Shown: positions 42,816 through 52,062, numbered from the stretch's first letter. The stretch: 64,000 nt of DNA from Clostridiaceae bacterium HFYG-1003 (GCA_024579835.1 CP102060.1:2083558-2147557); one strand, 5' to 3'. A program made the numbers and translations. The notes: generated from the letters alone by a model not told the origin.

Positions 42816-44377
42816 GAAACTACATCTCCTTTGATCGGAATCTTGATATCCCAGGTTACATCCTCCGTCTGAACCAGGCGGATCTTCCCCTGATTTCTGT
42901 CGATAATCCGCCGGATGAAGTGAAGACCGTATCCACGCTGTCCGGCTTTGGTGCTGAAATTCGCCTCAAAGATTTTCTCGCGGATGGCTTCCGGAATCGC
43001 CGGTCCGTTGTTTTTCACCCGAATGATGAGCTGATCCGGCTCCTGTCGGATCAGCAGCGATATTGAACCGGATCCATCCGTGGCCACCGCATCCAGTGAA
43101 TTCTCCAGCAGATTGCCAATCACAGTCTCCATCTCATCGGTCCGCAGCCCCCTGGGCTGCTCCTCCAGGCAGGAAGACGGATCCAGGGCCAGACTCACCC
43201 GGCTTTCCTCCGCTTTGTAGTATTTGGCCAGGATCAGGGCGGCTATGTTGACGTTCTTGATTTTTTCGGTGATCAGACTGCTGAAGCTGGCGTTGCCATG
43301 GGCGGTGGCGGTAATGTAGGACAGAGCCTCTTCCGGTTCATTCAGCTGAATCAGCCCGGCGATGGTATGAAGCTTATTGAGGAATTCATGATTCTGAGCC
43401 CGCAGCGACCAGGCCATTCGCTTCACGCCGGTCAGCTCCTCCGCCATTTCCCGGACTTCGGTGGTATCCCGGAAATTGATGACCTGTCCGAGAACCTTAC
43501 CCCTGGCATTTTTCAGGACGGAGTATTTGTAAAGGATCGACACATCCCCCAGCGTCAGCTCCTGATCAATCCCGGGATGGACTGATTCGGTTCGGACATC
43601 CTGGCGCAGGGACTGGATAATCCCCTCCGCGCTCTGGTCCGCCAGCCTCAGAATCCGGGCAGCCTCCTGATTGTGCTGGATCAGGTGACCATGCTCATCC
43701 AGTGTGATGATCCCCTCTTTGACATGATCGAGAATGGCTTCCTTTTCCTTCAGAAGCAGCGCGATCTCCTCGGGCTCCAGGCCAAAAATGGATTCCTTGA
43801 TATTGGCCGTCAGCGCAAAGGCTCCGCCCACCCCAATCACCAGACTGAGAACAATAAAGGGGGCAAACTGATTCAGCTTGGCGGTCAGCTGATGATTGAT
43901 CTCCACCAGTGTCGTTCCCACACTGACCGCACCGATCTGCACGCCTCCGGCCAGGACCGGAACAAAAGCCCGCTTGGATTCCCCCAAGGTGCCGGTGGCC
44001 TCTGAGATGTAGCTTTCCCCCTTTTGCAGAACTCTGGCTTCGTCGCCCCCCTCAAAGGGACGTCCCACGTTTTCCGCCACGGGGTGAGTGAGCCGGATAC
44101 CTATCTGATTGATGACGACGATGAAGTCAAACCCGGCCCGGCGGCGCCAGTCCTCTGCCATCCCACCGATCTTCTGTCGTTGGATCGGATCCCCTGACAG
44201 CAGCGCTTCCTTTACATCCTTGTCCTGAGCTGCATAGTATGCGGTGTCCAGCAGGCGGTCTTCCAGCTGCTCCAGCAGCATCCGCCTCATCTGGTAATAA
44301 GACAACCCGGCCAGACTGCCCAGTGTAACCACCAGGATCAGTGTAACCAGGAGTGTGGTTTTTGTTGCGAGTTTCAC
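42812..44377 (-). CDS. sensor histidine kinase, CitA/DcuS-like
   Basis: A 521-residue membrane kinase. Helix 1 (about 8-28), an extracellular Cache-type sensor (30-165) with IRLTHPVAENVGRPFEGGDE, helix 2 (168-190), a PAS domain (210-325), then RAQNHEFLNKLHTIAGLIQL with the phospho-accepting His, and an HATPase domain with GNLLENSLDA and GYGLHFIRRI. The R-x-T-H-P segment is the carboxylate-binding site of CitA/DcuS sensors, so it likely detects a di- or tricarboxylate outside the cell. It starts with GTG after AAGGGGAGATTTCT. Confidence 0.95.
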   Translation of the reverse strand: MKLATKTTLLVTLILVVTLGSLAGLSYYQMRRMLLEQLEDRLLDTAYYAAQDKDVKEALLSGDPIQRQKIGGMAEDWRRRAGFDFIVVINQIGIRLTHPVAENVGRPFEGGDEARVLQKGESYISEATGTLGESKRAFVPVLAGGVQIGAVSVGTTLVEINHQLTAKLNQFAPFIVLSLVIGVGGAFALTANIKESIFGLEPEEIALLLKEKEAILDHVKEGIITLDEHGHLIQHNQEAARILRLADQSAEGIIQSLRQDVRTESVHPGIDQELTLGDVSILYKYSVLKNARGKVLGQVINFRDTTEVREMAEELTGVKRMAWSLRAQNHEFLNKLHTIAGLIQLNEPEEALSYITATAHGNASFSSLITEKIKNVNIAALILAKYYKAEESRVSLALDPSSCLEEQPRGLRTDEMETVIGNLLENSLDAVATDGSGSISLLIRQEPDQLIIRVKNNGPAIPEAIREKIFEANFSTKAGQRGYGLHFIRRIIDRNQGKIRLVQTEDVTWDIKIPIKGDVVS

Positions 44378-45153
44378 AGAAATCTCCCCTTTCAGTCTTA
44401 CCCATTGTACAATGTTCCGGTCAGAAAATACAATTTCCGTTTTTTATCGCATCCCTGTCTTTCTCTTCTCATTTCACCCAGTGTCTTTGATTGAATTCGG
44501 GTCATTGAACCCGGCAGGAGAAAAAGTCCGGGGCATGTCTCACACAACTCAGTCCCTGATCGAACCTCAGAGTGACTTTTTCTCCCAGGCTGTCTGCCTG
44601 AAGAGCATTTTGCTGCACAACGACCCCAGAATGACAAGCAGGTCCGCAACCATCAGGACCCCCGGGCAAATATTGCTTCAAGCGAATCAGCCGTGACAAG
44701 GAGTGTGATCTGATCACCCAGGTATGCTCAGATATCCCGGGATCGGCTGTTTGAGAGGGGATCGCTGCAGACCGGACTGCCAACAACTTCCCAAGACCGA
44801 TATTTGGGAACAGGAAGCACGCCCCGACTGTTCTGCGGGCCCCGGGACCTCCACCGATAACGCCTGAGGATGGAGCTGATCATTCCTGTTAAGAGCTTGA
44901 ACCACCGGATTTCAATGCGGAATCCGATCATCTGACTTTTGCATGAAACGATCGTATTGCACAAAGCCGACCCACCTATGCAACTGGCTGATGCCAGTTC
45001 AGTGAAAATGACTCCCCCCCTTGGCTGCATGAATCATGGCAATTTTCACCAAAAATGAAGAACTCATCCGGTGGGATCAGAAGCAGTATTGCCCGGGCAG
45101 GGACTAAAAGAAAATCGTCGCTGCCTGTCAGGAGGTCAATAAAAATTGAAGTC
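44378..45153. other. long non-coding stretch
   Basis: Nearly 0.8 kb without a supported gene on either strand. It begins with a 47-bp sequence shared with 48545-48591 (ATTGTACAATGTTCCGG here). No other structure is clear. Confidence 0.55.
44404..44450. repeat. dispersed repeat, copy 1 of 2
   Basis: Matches 48545-48591 with about ten differences over 47 bp, including the palindrome ATTGTACAAT. It may be a relic IS end, because the second copy follows a broken IS1634-type element. Confidence 0.5.
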
Positions 45154-45184
45154 AAAAAAACTGCCGCATAAAGATGGGCAGTTT
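45154..45184 (-). terminator. terminator of ClC gene
   Basis: AAACTGCC / GGCAGTTT hairpin followed on the minus strand by TTTTTTTGAC, 80 bp past the stop. Confidence 0.8.
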
Positions 45185-45265
45185 CGTGACTTCGTGTTGG
45201 ATCCTTGCATGATCTGAAAGACAAGCGCCGGAGCATGATCCGACGGCCTCTGTTTTATCTGTATA

Positions 45266-46825
45266 TCAGTTTTCTGCCCATTTCCTCAGCATCTCCCGAA
45301 CATCCTTTTCTTGCCGAATGTCTGTCAGCACAATCAGCATGTCCTCTGCCTGAATGGTCGTCATTCCCCCTGGCGTCAAATCCATACCTTCGCGCCGAAT
45401 TGCAATCACGAGGTTACCCGTTGAAAGTCCGATGTCCTTGATCTTTTTATCCTCCAGCCAGGATCCGTGATGAACCATTGTTTCCACAATGATTTTACGG
45501 CATTCTGGTTCCTCGCAGCTGTTTTCTTCTCGGTTTCGCAGCTGCAGCTCCAGCAAAGATTCATAGATCGGGGTGCTTTTTACCAGATCTGCTGTCAAAT
45601 AGGCAATGATTGACACCACTGCCAGGGGAAGAAGGTGTTGAAAAGATCCGGTCATTTCTGTCAACAGGATAATCCCGGTGATGGGAGCCCGAACAATGGC
45701 AGTGAAAAAACCAGCCATGGCCAGAACCACGAAATGGTAAAACAATTCGGAATCGATTCCGATTGCTGAGATTGCTACATGGCCAAAGACTGCCCCGATC
45801 AGGGATCCGATCACAAGCAGCGGGAAAAAGATTCCGCCGGGGATGCCTGACCCGAAACTGATCATGGAAAACAGAAATTTGAGCAGAAGAATCAGGATAA
45901 GCCACTGCAGGCTTCGGCTGGCATTGAGTTCCTTTATGATATGTTCTCCACCACCCAATACCATTGGGAACGACAATCCCACCACTCCGGCAACAAGAAA
46001 TGGAATAATCGTCTTCAGATGAACATTGAATCTGGCAACTTTTTGGTACAGCCCAATGGTATGGATCAGAACGAAGTTGTACAATGCGCCGGCCAATCCA
46101 ACGACCACACCAAGGATCAGGAGAATGCCATAAAGATTCAGCGGCATTGACCCAGAGATGGAAAAGTGAAACACCGGATCCAAACCAAAGATGACCTTGG
46201 ACAAATAATCTCCTGCTATTGCAGAAAGGATGGTAGCTAAAAGAATCACCGGGGAAAAGTATCTGAAAATCTCCTCCAGAGCAAACATTACTCCAGCCAA
46301 TGGCGCATTGAAGGCTGTTGCCAGTCCTGCACCGGCTCCGCTGGCGATCAGGATTTTCTGTTCTGTCCGGGTTGCCGACAGACGGCTGCCCAATCCCTGA
46401 GCAACACTGGACCCCAACTGAATGGATGGACCCTCCCGGCCAACGGACAGTCCGGCCAGAATAGAGACGGCACCCCCGAAGAATTTGGCGAGCAAAGTGG
46501 ACAACCACTGATTTTCAAAATACCCCATCAACTGCCCGCGAACCTGAGGTATTCCACTACCACTGATCATAGGATATTGACGGACCAGTTTTCCAATCCC
46601 CCAACCGGTCAACCCCAGAATCAGAAACAATATGGGGATCTGAGCTGTTCTGTCTCGAAAATAACCATAGATCAGAAGACTCCATTCTTCTGCTTGGGAC
46701 AGCACCAGCCGGTACAGGATTACTACCATGCTTACACTGAAACCCACCACTATACTCTTCAAAACCAGCGGAAGTTTTCGGGAATGCAGCTGGATGGCTT
46801 TCTGATAATTATTAATATTTGTCAT
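45266..46825 (-). CDS. clcA: ClC family chloride/proton antiporter with TrkA-C domain
   Basis: A 519-residue ClC protein. The three anion-selectivity motifs are intact: GSGIPQVRG (about 77-85), GREGPSIQLG with the gating Glu (about 117-126), and GSGIPGGIFFPLL (about 328-340). Inner-gate Tyr is likely in the C-terminal helices. After the membrane part (to about 435), a TrkA-C/RCK_C domain (about 440-515) could bind a nucleotide. The gating Glu points to an exchanger rather than a channel. A single-gene unit. Confidence 0.93.
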   Translation of the reverse strand: MTNINNYQKAIQLHSRKLPLVLKSIVVGFSVSMVVILYRLVLSQAEEWSLLIYGYFRDRTAQIPILFLILGLTGWGIGKLVRQYPMISGSGIPQVRGQLMGYFENQWLSTLLAKFFGGAVSILAGLSVGREGPSIQLGSSVAQGLGSRLSATRTEQKILIASGAGAGLATAFNAPLAGVMFALEEIFRYFSPVILLATILSAIAGDYLSKVIFGLDPVFHFSISGSMPLNLYGILLILGVVVGLAGALYNFVLIHTIGLYQKVARFNVHLKTIIPFLVAGVVGLSFPMVLGGGEHIIKELNASRSLQWLILILLLKFLFSMISFGSGIPGGIFFPLLVIGSLIGAVFGHVAISAIGIDSELFYHFVVLAMAGFFTAIVRAPITGIILLTEMTGSFQHLLPLAVVSIIAYLTADLVKSTPIYESLLELQLRNREENSCEEPECRKIIVETMVHHGSWLEDKKIKDIGLSTGNLVIAIRREGMDLTPGGMTTIQAEDMLIVLTDIRQEKDVREMLRKWAEN

Positions 46826-47103
46826 GCTTACCTCACTTACACAATTAGAAATTCCCTTTTAAATTATACTCTTGTTCTCCTTCCAATGTTTGCAAACAAT
46901 CATCACACTTTATGTACGGATGGTGTAATACCCTCCTTGTCCCTGTTCTTGTTCACCTGATCAGGATTCGGAGGATTCTACCTGCGGATCTCATGGGAAA
47001 TGGAACCGGCCGGTGATCCGGGAGGGATCTCCTCCGCAGGAACATCGACCGGTCTGATCAGTTGCCGTAGAGCATTATTAATTTATGAGGTGCTATGATT
47101 TTG

Positions 47104-47190
47104 AGGCTCGATTTTAGTCTGAAGCGTGACCTTCATGGTTCCCGAAGCCGAGCCTTCCGCGCTGGCGTTGAACACCAGGAACTTGACGCT
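47104..47190 (-). pseudogene. diverged copy of the 3' end of the trypco2-like gene
   Basis: About 87 bp match 51755-51838 near-perfectly (last 63 bp identical, a few changes before). The minus strand still encodes VKFLVFNASAEGSASGTMKV then TLQTKIEPQ, the end of the small protein at 51730-52062. It is cut at 47190 where transposase sequence begins, so it is a fragment of a second copy of the CHAT locus. Confidence 0.85.
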
Positions 47191-48474
47191 GAAGGGCCGG
47201 ATTTTGAATTCCACCAAGTGTATCGTGCCCTGAGTCTTCTGGCTGCTCACAGCAGCGACATTGAAACTCAGGTCTATCGAAACAGCCTTAAGGCGGTGGA
47301 TCGCAATACCAAGGTTCTCTACTATGACTGCACGAACTATTTCTTTGAAATCGAGCAGGAGGATGATCTGAGAAAGTATGGCCAATCAAAACAGCATCAG
47401 CCCTCGCCCCTTGTCCAGATGGGACTTTTTATGGACGGCAGTGGCCTGCCGCTGGCTTTCTCCATCAACCCGGGGAATCAGAACGAGCAGCCTACGCTCA
47501 AACCCTTAGAAAAGCGAATCATCAAAGACTTTGAGCTCTCGAAATTTATTGTATGCACCGATGCCGGCTTGGGTAGTATCAGCAATCGTAAATTTAATGC
47601 CATTCAGGACAGAGCCTATGTGGTAACCCAGTCCATCAAGCAGCTTGTGAACCATCTGAAAAGCTGGGCGCTGGATCCGAGCGGCTGGAGCCTCTCGAGC
47701 ATAGATGCCAAGATCGATATCCGAAAGATCCATGACAGCCCCAGAAACAACCGGATCTACTTCAAGGAGCGCTGGATCAAGGAAAATGGATTGGAACAGC
47801 ATCTGGTCGTGACCTATTCCCCCAAATACAAGCACTACCAAAAGAACATTCGGGACCAGCAGGTCTTGCGGGCTGAGAAGCTCGCCACTTCTCCTTCTAC
47901 GGTGAATCGCAAACGGTCGAATGATCCTAAACGCTTCATTGAATCGACCCACTGCACATCGGAAGGAGAAGTGGCTGAAAAAGAACTCCTCCAAATCAAT
48001 TCAGATAAGATTGCCGAAGAAGCCCGGTACGATGGTTTCTATGCGGTCTGCACGAATGTGGATGGTGAGGTTGAACAAATTCTGGCCATCAACAAACAGC
48101 GCTGAAGGATTGAGGCATGCTTCCGGACTCTGAAAAGCGAGTTCAAAGCGCGACCGGTCTACTTGCGGAATGAGGATCGGATTCATGCGCATTTCCTAAC
48201 CTGTTTCCTGTCACTGCTGATCTTTCGGATCCTGGAGCTAAACTTGGGTGAAGAATACACGGAAAGTGAGATCATAAGCACATTGAGAGGAATGAGCTTT
48301 CGAAAATTGGGAAACAAGGGATATATTCCGGCTTACACCAGAACGGATCTGACAGACCAACTCCATGAAGTCGCTGGTATTCACACAGATCGGGAAATCA
48401 TCAGCTCGAAAATGATGAAAAATATTTTTAGGCAAGTCAAGGAAGGCAAGAAATTACGCAAAAAAGACAAATAG
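47191..48474 (+). pseudogene. IS1634-family transposase, truncated and interrupted by an in-frame TGA
   Basis: The frame reads PDFEFHQVYRAL at its start, which in the family lies well inside the protein, so roughly the first 150 residues are missing. It then has the first Asp (LYYDCTNYFFE), the second Asp (VCTDAGLGS) and a TGA at 48103-48105 in ...AINKQR-stop-RIEACFRTLKSEF. Family members have Trp there, so TGG became TGA. The catalytic Glu lies just after the stop. Beyond it the frame continues 122 codons to a TAG at 48472. The product cannot be active. Confidence 0.9.
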
Positions 48475-48478
48475 AAAA

Positions 48479-48520
48479 ACTCTGTAGAATGGCTTCTAAA
48501 GCCACTCTACAGAGTTTTTT
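48479..48520 (+). terminator. hairpin at end of the broken IS
   Basis: ACTCTGTAGA-x-TGGC / GCCA-CTCTACAGAGT stem followed by TTTTTT. Confidence 0.85.
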
Positions 48521-49008
48521 GCTCAATTAAGTGTCAAAGACGAGATTGTACAATGTCCCGGCCAGAAAAAACAAATTTGGTTTTTAATCTCCCCAAAACA
48601 AAAGCACCTTCTGATTTGAAATGGGCAGTTGGATTTCTGCCGATTGGTTCGCTGCAAACTGGTCCGCTGCAAACTGAATCGCAACCATCTGGAAAACCTT
48701 CAGACCACTGATCCGGTAAATCAGAGATCTGAAGGTTTCAGAAAAAAAATCAGGAAAATATGATGCGGTCCGATCCGTCAGAAAGAGGAATGCAATTCCT
48801 CACGGTACCATACGAACTCTGCTGGAGCGTATTCTGGCTGAAATCAGGGGGAATTACAAAAAAAGAGACAGCCACCAGTCCTGACCGCAGTTCCCATGAC
48901 AGAAGGTGAATCAGGTCAATTGAACGGTTCTTCTTTTAAAAATGTTCGTCCGAGACTTCCTGATTGGATTCACTATGCCCAATCCGCCTCATTCTTTGGT
49001 TTCAAGAT
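48521..49008. other. intergenic after the broken IS
   Basis: Contains the second copy of the dispersed repeat and an AAACCTTCAGA / TCTGAAGGTTT hairpin near 48690-48740. No gene. Confidence 0.5.
48545..48591. repeat. dispersed repeat, copy 2 of 2
   Basis: Begins ATTGTACAATGTCCCGG and matches 44404-44450. It lies 25 bp past the hairpin that closes the IS1634-type relic. Confidence 0.5.
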
Positions 49009-49557
49009 CTACCTGGTGATTCTTAAGAAAACTTCTTCAATTCGCCTGGCTTCCTTGGGTGTCGTCTGGTTATCGATTCTCAGCACATATACCCCGTTAT
49101 GATAAATATATTGCGTTGCAAAAGACAGATTTTTGGATACTCCTTCAACATATTTTTTTCTGGCCAGGGCATCCGCTTCCTTCTCAAAGACTTCGATGGT
49201 ATTTTCCGGATCTTCTCCCTCAAATACTTCGTCTTTTTTCAAGGCGAAATTTACTTTGGACGTATACTGATTCGGCCTTCCCAGCAGATTGTTGGCGTCC
49301 GTTTCCTCTGTATAGGATACGGTCCGGACAATCTCAATCCCTTCAGCCTTTAGCTTCTCCACGAACTCTTCCGCATTCAGAATTATGGCAGATGGCAGCG
49401 CTGCAGTCTGTGCAATGGTCATCTGAGTCAGTGAGCTTTGACTAATTGAAGTTCCGACAGCCGCTGTATTGCCGCTCGCAGCCGGTACTGATCCCGATGT
49501 TCCGTTGGAACACCCAACCAATATAGCCATGGCTAGAATTGACAGTGTTTTTTTCAT
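49009..49557 (-). CDS. hypothetical lipoprotein
   Basis: A 182-residue exported protein. The signal peptide ends AILVGC (Cys 16), followed by a Ser/Thr/Ala-rich linker to about 50. The mature domain (55-182) alternates strands and helices (NAEEFVEKLKAEGIEIVRTV; KNLSFATQYIYHNGVYVLRI) and recalls small secreted alpha/beta domains, but no family is recognised. The start follows GAGGTGGAACT. It sits between two IS sequences in the CHAT island, and it is unclear whether it belongs to the system. Confidence 0.7.
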   Translation of the reverse strand: MKKTLSILAMAILVGCSNGTSGSVPAASGNTAAVGTSISQSSLTQMTIAQTAALPSAIILNAEEFVEKLKAEGIEIVRTVSYTEETDANNLLGRPNQYTSKVNFALKKDEVFEGEDPENTIEVFEKEADALARKKYVEGVSKNLSFATQYIYHNGVYVLRIDNQTTPKEARRIEEVFLRITR

Positions 49558-49885
49558 AGTTCCACCTCTAAATGAATGATTGATACCAGATCAAAAAGAT
49601 AAACATTCGAGCCACAGAAAGGCTTCATCTACCGTTTTTTTCATTCAGTGCTCTTTCTTCAATCTGGGAGCATTGCCTGCTTCTGAGTATCTTCCACCAA
49701 CATACTACTTAGTCAGGACAAAAACAAATAAAATTAATCTATAAATTCTATTTGTAAGTTCATTGTCATTTTTATCTCTCATTTATTAGTTGACATAAAT
49801 GAAATTATTTCAATCTTCATCGACATACCTTAACCAAATGTTCCCATACGTAACTCGAGATGTCCCTATTTATTAATTAATTCGA
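49558..49885. other. AT-rich intergenic
   Basis: Upstream region of the lipoprotein gene, ending at the ISL3 target site. No gene. Confidence 0.5.
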
Positions 49886-49893
49886 TTTTTTAA
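49886..49893. repeat. 8-bp target duplication of ISL3 element, left
   Basis: TTTTTTAA directly before the left inverted repeat, repeated at 51443-51450. Confidence 0.9.
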
Positions 49894-51442
49894 GGCTCAA
49901 TCATAAATTCTGTGGGATGGTGGATTCCTTACGTAAGTTTTACGACTCATATCGAATAACTTGAGGAAGAAGTATTCATCGTCTGGATAGCCATAACCTT
50001 GGCGTCGTAGTGTCTTGATCTTGTTATTGATCCCCTCGATCTGACCGTTAGAGATCCGGTAGGTCGCAAATGCAATGATCCCTTCAAAGTGTCGGTCCAT
50101 CAGGCGCCCAAACCAGCGTAGGTGGTCATTTCTCGAAGCATAGCATACTTCCATGATCTCAGTTATCAGAACGGCCATCTCCGGCTCACTGGCGGCCTTG
50201 TAAGCCTCCGATAGCATCACTTTGATGAGATCCAACGTGAGCAGAAGCTGATTGTCCTGGATAAGCTGGTCGTACTTCTCCTCACTGCCTGGACAGCGCG
50301 TAATCATCGCCTTTGGGAAGAGAGTGCCGCCTTTGGACAAGGGCTTGCCCTGCACAGCCTCCAGGTCTTTGCGCTGCAGCGTCTCCCGGGATGACATCAG
50401 GATATACCGGGTCCGCTTGAGGGACTCAGCGGCTTTGTAGTCGCCCTCGGCCTGGAGACGTCTCTGCTCGTCTTTGCGCACTTCAGCGACTACTTTGTCA
50501 TTGAAGTTTTTGACGATGTGGAAGTGGTCGAAGACCGGCTGGATATGAGGGCACTTTTCCTCAAAGGCTTCTTGGAAATCTGAGTTCATGTCAGAGGCGA
50601 CTGCCTCAACCCCGTCCATCCACTCAAGACCGACGTGCTCAATGAAGTCATAGACGACCTGCTTGCGCTTGCCGTGGGCAATCCAGAGAATATGGCCCGT
50701 CTCTATGTCGATGATGTGGGTGGCGTACTGGTGGCCTCGGTGAAGCTTGAATTCGTCGATACTGAGGTACTTTGCCTGCCTCTGGGGCTTGGTGAGCTTT
50801 CCGTCCAGGGTGTACATTTCCTCCAGGCGTTTCAAGTCGATCGCTTTGACTGTGTTCTTGCCAAGACCAGTAATCTCAGCGACTTGCTTGAGGTTGTAGG
50901 TTCCGATGGCGAGAAGATCCCTAGTGTATTGCAAAAGTGGTTGCGAGATCCGATGACCTTGTGCCTGAAAGGGCACCTGTTGGACTCTGGTGATCCCGCA
51001 GGTTGGGCACAGTAATTGATTCTTGTCGAATTCCAGGGAAGTATAAGTGTGCCCGAAGTTCAGGTGCCAAAGACTACATGAGGACGTATTGTTAATGTGC
51101 ATGAAGCCCCCGCAGTTGGGGCAGGCGCGATCGGTGTCATCTAGCTTGAGGACTCCATGAAACTGGATCACACTTTTACCGGAAACGGCAGTATGCTGTG
51201 AACTATGCGTATTAGTAAACCCAATAAGAGACGAAGGGATGTGCAGATAATTTTGGTAATCAGTGATTGTATTAGCTTGTTCATCCTGTGTATAATTCAT
51301 TCAGAGCCTCCGCTGTGTTTGGATTTGTACATCCGCCAAGATGCAATTCCATCATAGCGCGGGGCTCGTCCTATTATCAAATGTTATGTCGGCGTGAGGT
51401 ATTGATCTATTCGATCAATCCCACAGGTTTTGTGATTGACCC
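49894..51442 (-). mobile_element. intact ISL3-family insertion sequence
   Basis: A 1549-bp element. Its ends are 25-bp imperfect inverted repeats (GGCTCAATCATAAATTC... against GGGTCAATCACAAAACC..., both ending TGTGGGAT). It is flanked by exact 8-bp repeats TTTTTTAA, the size made by ISL3 elements. One complete transposase gene. The intact duplications indicate a simple, fairly recent insertion next to the CHAT operon. Confidence 0.96.
49897..51300 (-). CDS. ISL3 family transposase
   Basis: A 467-residue transposase. The N-terminal zinc-finger region has ACPNCGGFM (about 60-68) and LLCPTCGITRVQQV (about 95-108). An HTH (LKQVAEITGLGKNTVKAID) follows. The DDE domain has its first Asp in YLSIDEFKLHRGH, the second in VASDMNSDFQEAF and FDHFHIVK, and Glu in NGQIEGINNKIKTLRRQGYG, the typical C-terminal ISL3 motif. 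No internal stop, full length, stop inside the left inverted repeat. Confidence 0.96.
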   Translation of the reverse strand: MNYTQDEQANTITDYQNYLHIPSSLIGFTNTHSSQHTAVSGKSVIQFHGVLKLDDTDRACPNCGGFMHINNTSSCSLWHLNFGHTYTSLEFDKNQLLCPTCGITRVQQVPFQAQGHRISQPLLQYTRDLLAIGTYNLKQVAEITGLGKNTVKAIDLKRLEEMYTLDGKLTKPQRQAKYLSIDEFKLHRGHQYATHIIDIETGHILWIAHGKRKQVVYDFIEHVGLEWMDGVEAVASDMNSDFQEAFEEKCPHIQPVFDHFHIVKNFNDKVVAEVRKDEQRRLQAEGDYKAAESLKRTRYILMSSRETLQRKDLEAVQGKPLSKGGTLFPKAMITRCPGSEEKYDQLIQDNQLLLTLDLIKVMLSEAYKAASEPEMAVLITEIMEVCYASRNDHLRWFGRLMDRHFEGIIAFATYRISNGQIEGINNKIKTLRRQGYGYPDDEYFFLKLFDMSRKTYVRNPPSHRIYD

Positions 51443-51450
51443 TTTTTTAA
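51443..51450. repeat. 8-bp target duplication of ISL3 element, right
   Basis: TTTTTTAA directly after the right inverted repeat. Confidence 0.9.
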
Positions 51451-51457
51451 TCGAGAG

Positions 51458-51500
51458 ATTCGAGATATGATTCGAGATATGATTCGAGATATGATTCGAG
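51458..51500. repeat. 12-bp tandem repeat x3.6
   Basis: ATTCGAGATATG three times plus ATTCGAG, eight bases past the ISL3 insertion. Confidence 0.92.
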
Positions 51501-51614
51501 AAACAAAAACATACCATGAGTCGTATTTCAAATTCCGCTGTTAACCCCTGGTGACTTGGCTCAATCGAAGAATGATTCAGGACGACTGCACCTTCTCTAT
51601 AAACAGCTGCCTGC

Positions 51615-51654
51615 TGAAAAAACATCCCGGTTCCTCTGAAGGTGAGGAACCGGG
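51615..51654 (-). terminator. terminator of the CHAT operon
   Basis: An 11-bp perfect stem (CCCGGTTCCTC / GAGGAACCGGG) followed on the minus strand by TGTTTTTTC, 75 bp past the last gene. Confidence 0.88.
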
Positions 51655-51729
51655 CATTTTCTTTGTCGAAGAGCACTTCCATTGTCAAAATCAGGAACTC
51701 GTCAAGACGAAGAGCCAGTGGCAGCAGTT

Positions 51730-52062
51730 CTACAAAGAACTGTTTTTCTGTGGTTCGATTTTGGTCTGCAGCGTAACCTTCATGGTTCCCGAAGCCGAGC
51801 CTTCCGCGCTGGCGTTGAACACCAGGAACTTGACGCTGCCATCTACTTTGACATCGATGGATCCGCTCAGTTCGATCATGAGTTCACCGGGAGTCTGCAG
51901 CGTTGGTCTGACAGCCTCGGTGATGGCCTGAAACAGTTCCTTGAGATGAATCGCTACCGCTTCATCACTGGGACCCAGGGTCTCCAGGATCCGCCGTTCG
52001 TCGATCAGGGTGGACCTGGCTTTTTTCAAATCCGCCGTAACAAAATACACATCAAAACTCAT
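51730..52062 (-). CDS. small CHAT-associated protein, trypco2-like
   Basis: A 110-residue protein, last gene of the CHAT operon. Residues 1-50 are helical (FVTADLKKARSTLIDERRIL). Residues 55-105 form strands ending SVKFLVFNASAEGSASGTMK then VTLQTKIEP. This tail resembles the trypsin-co-occurring domains (trypco2) reported in NTP-dependent and protease-based bacterial conflict systems, where they are thought to be adaptor or sensor partners. The likeness is from memory of the motif. It starts at ATG after GAGGAGAGATTACA, 30 bp after the CHAT gene. A fragment of a second copy lies at 47104-47190. Confidence 0.75.
   Translation of the reverse strand: MSFDVYFVTADLKKARSTLIDERRILETLGPSDEAVAIHLKELFQAITEAVRPTLQTPGELMIELSGSIDVKVDGSVKFLVFNASAEGSASGTMKVTLQTKIEPQKNSSL

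Noticed and set aside
47083-47385. A 100-codon minus-strand gene covering the duplicated fragment
   Set aside because: Only its last 29 codons match the CHAT-associated gene; the rest is antisense to the transposase, so it is a chimeric frame and not a gene.
48103-48105. TGA read as Trp or selenocysteine
   Set aside because: TGA serves as a normal stop in other genes here, Trp is TGG throughout, and no selenocysteine insertion hairpin is evident. The transposase is also truncated at its 5' end, which fits plain decay.
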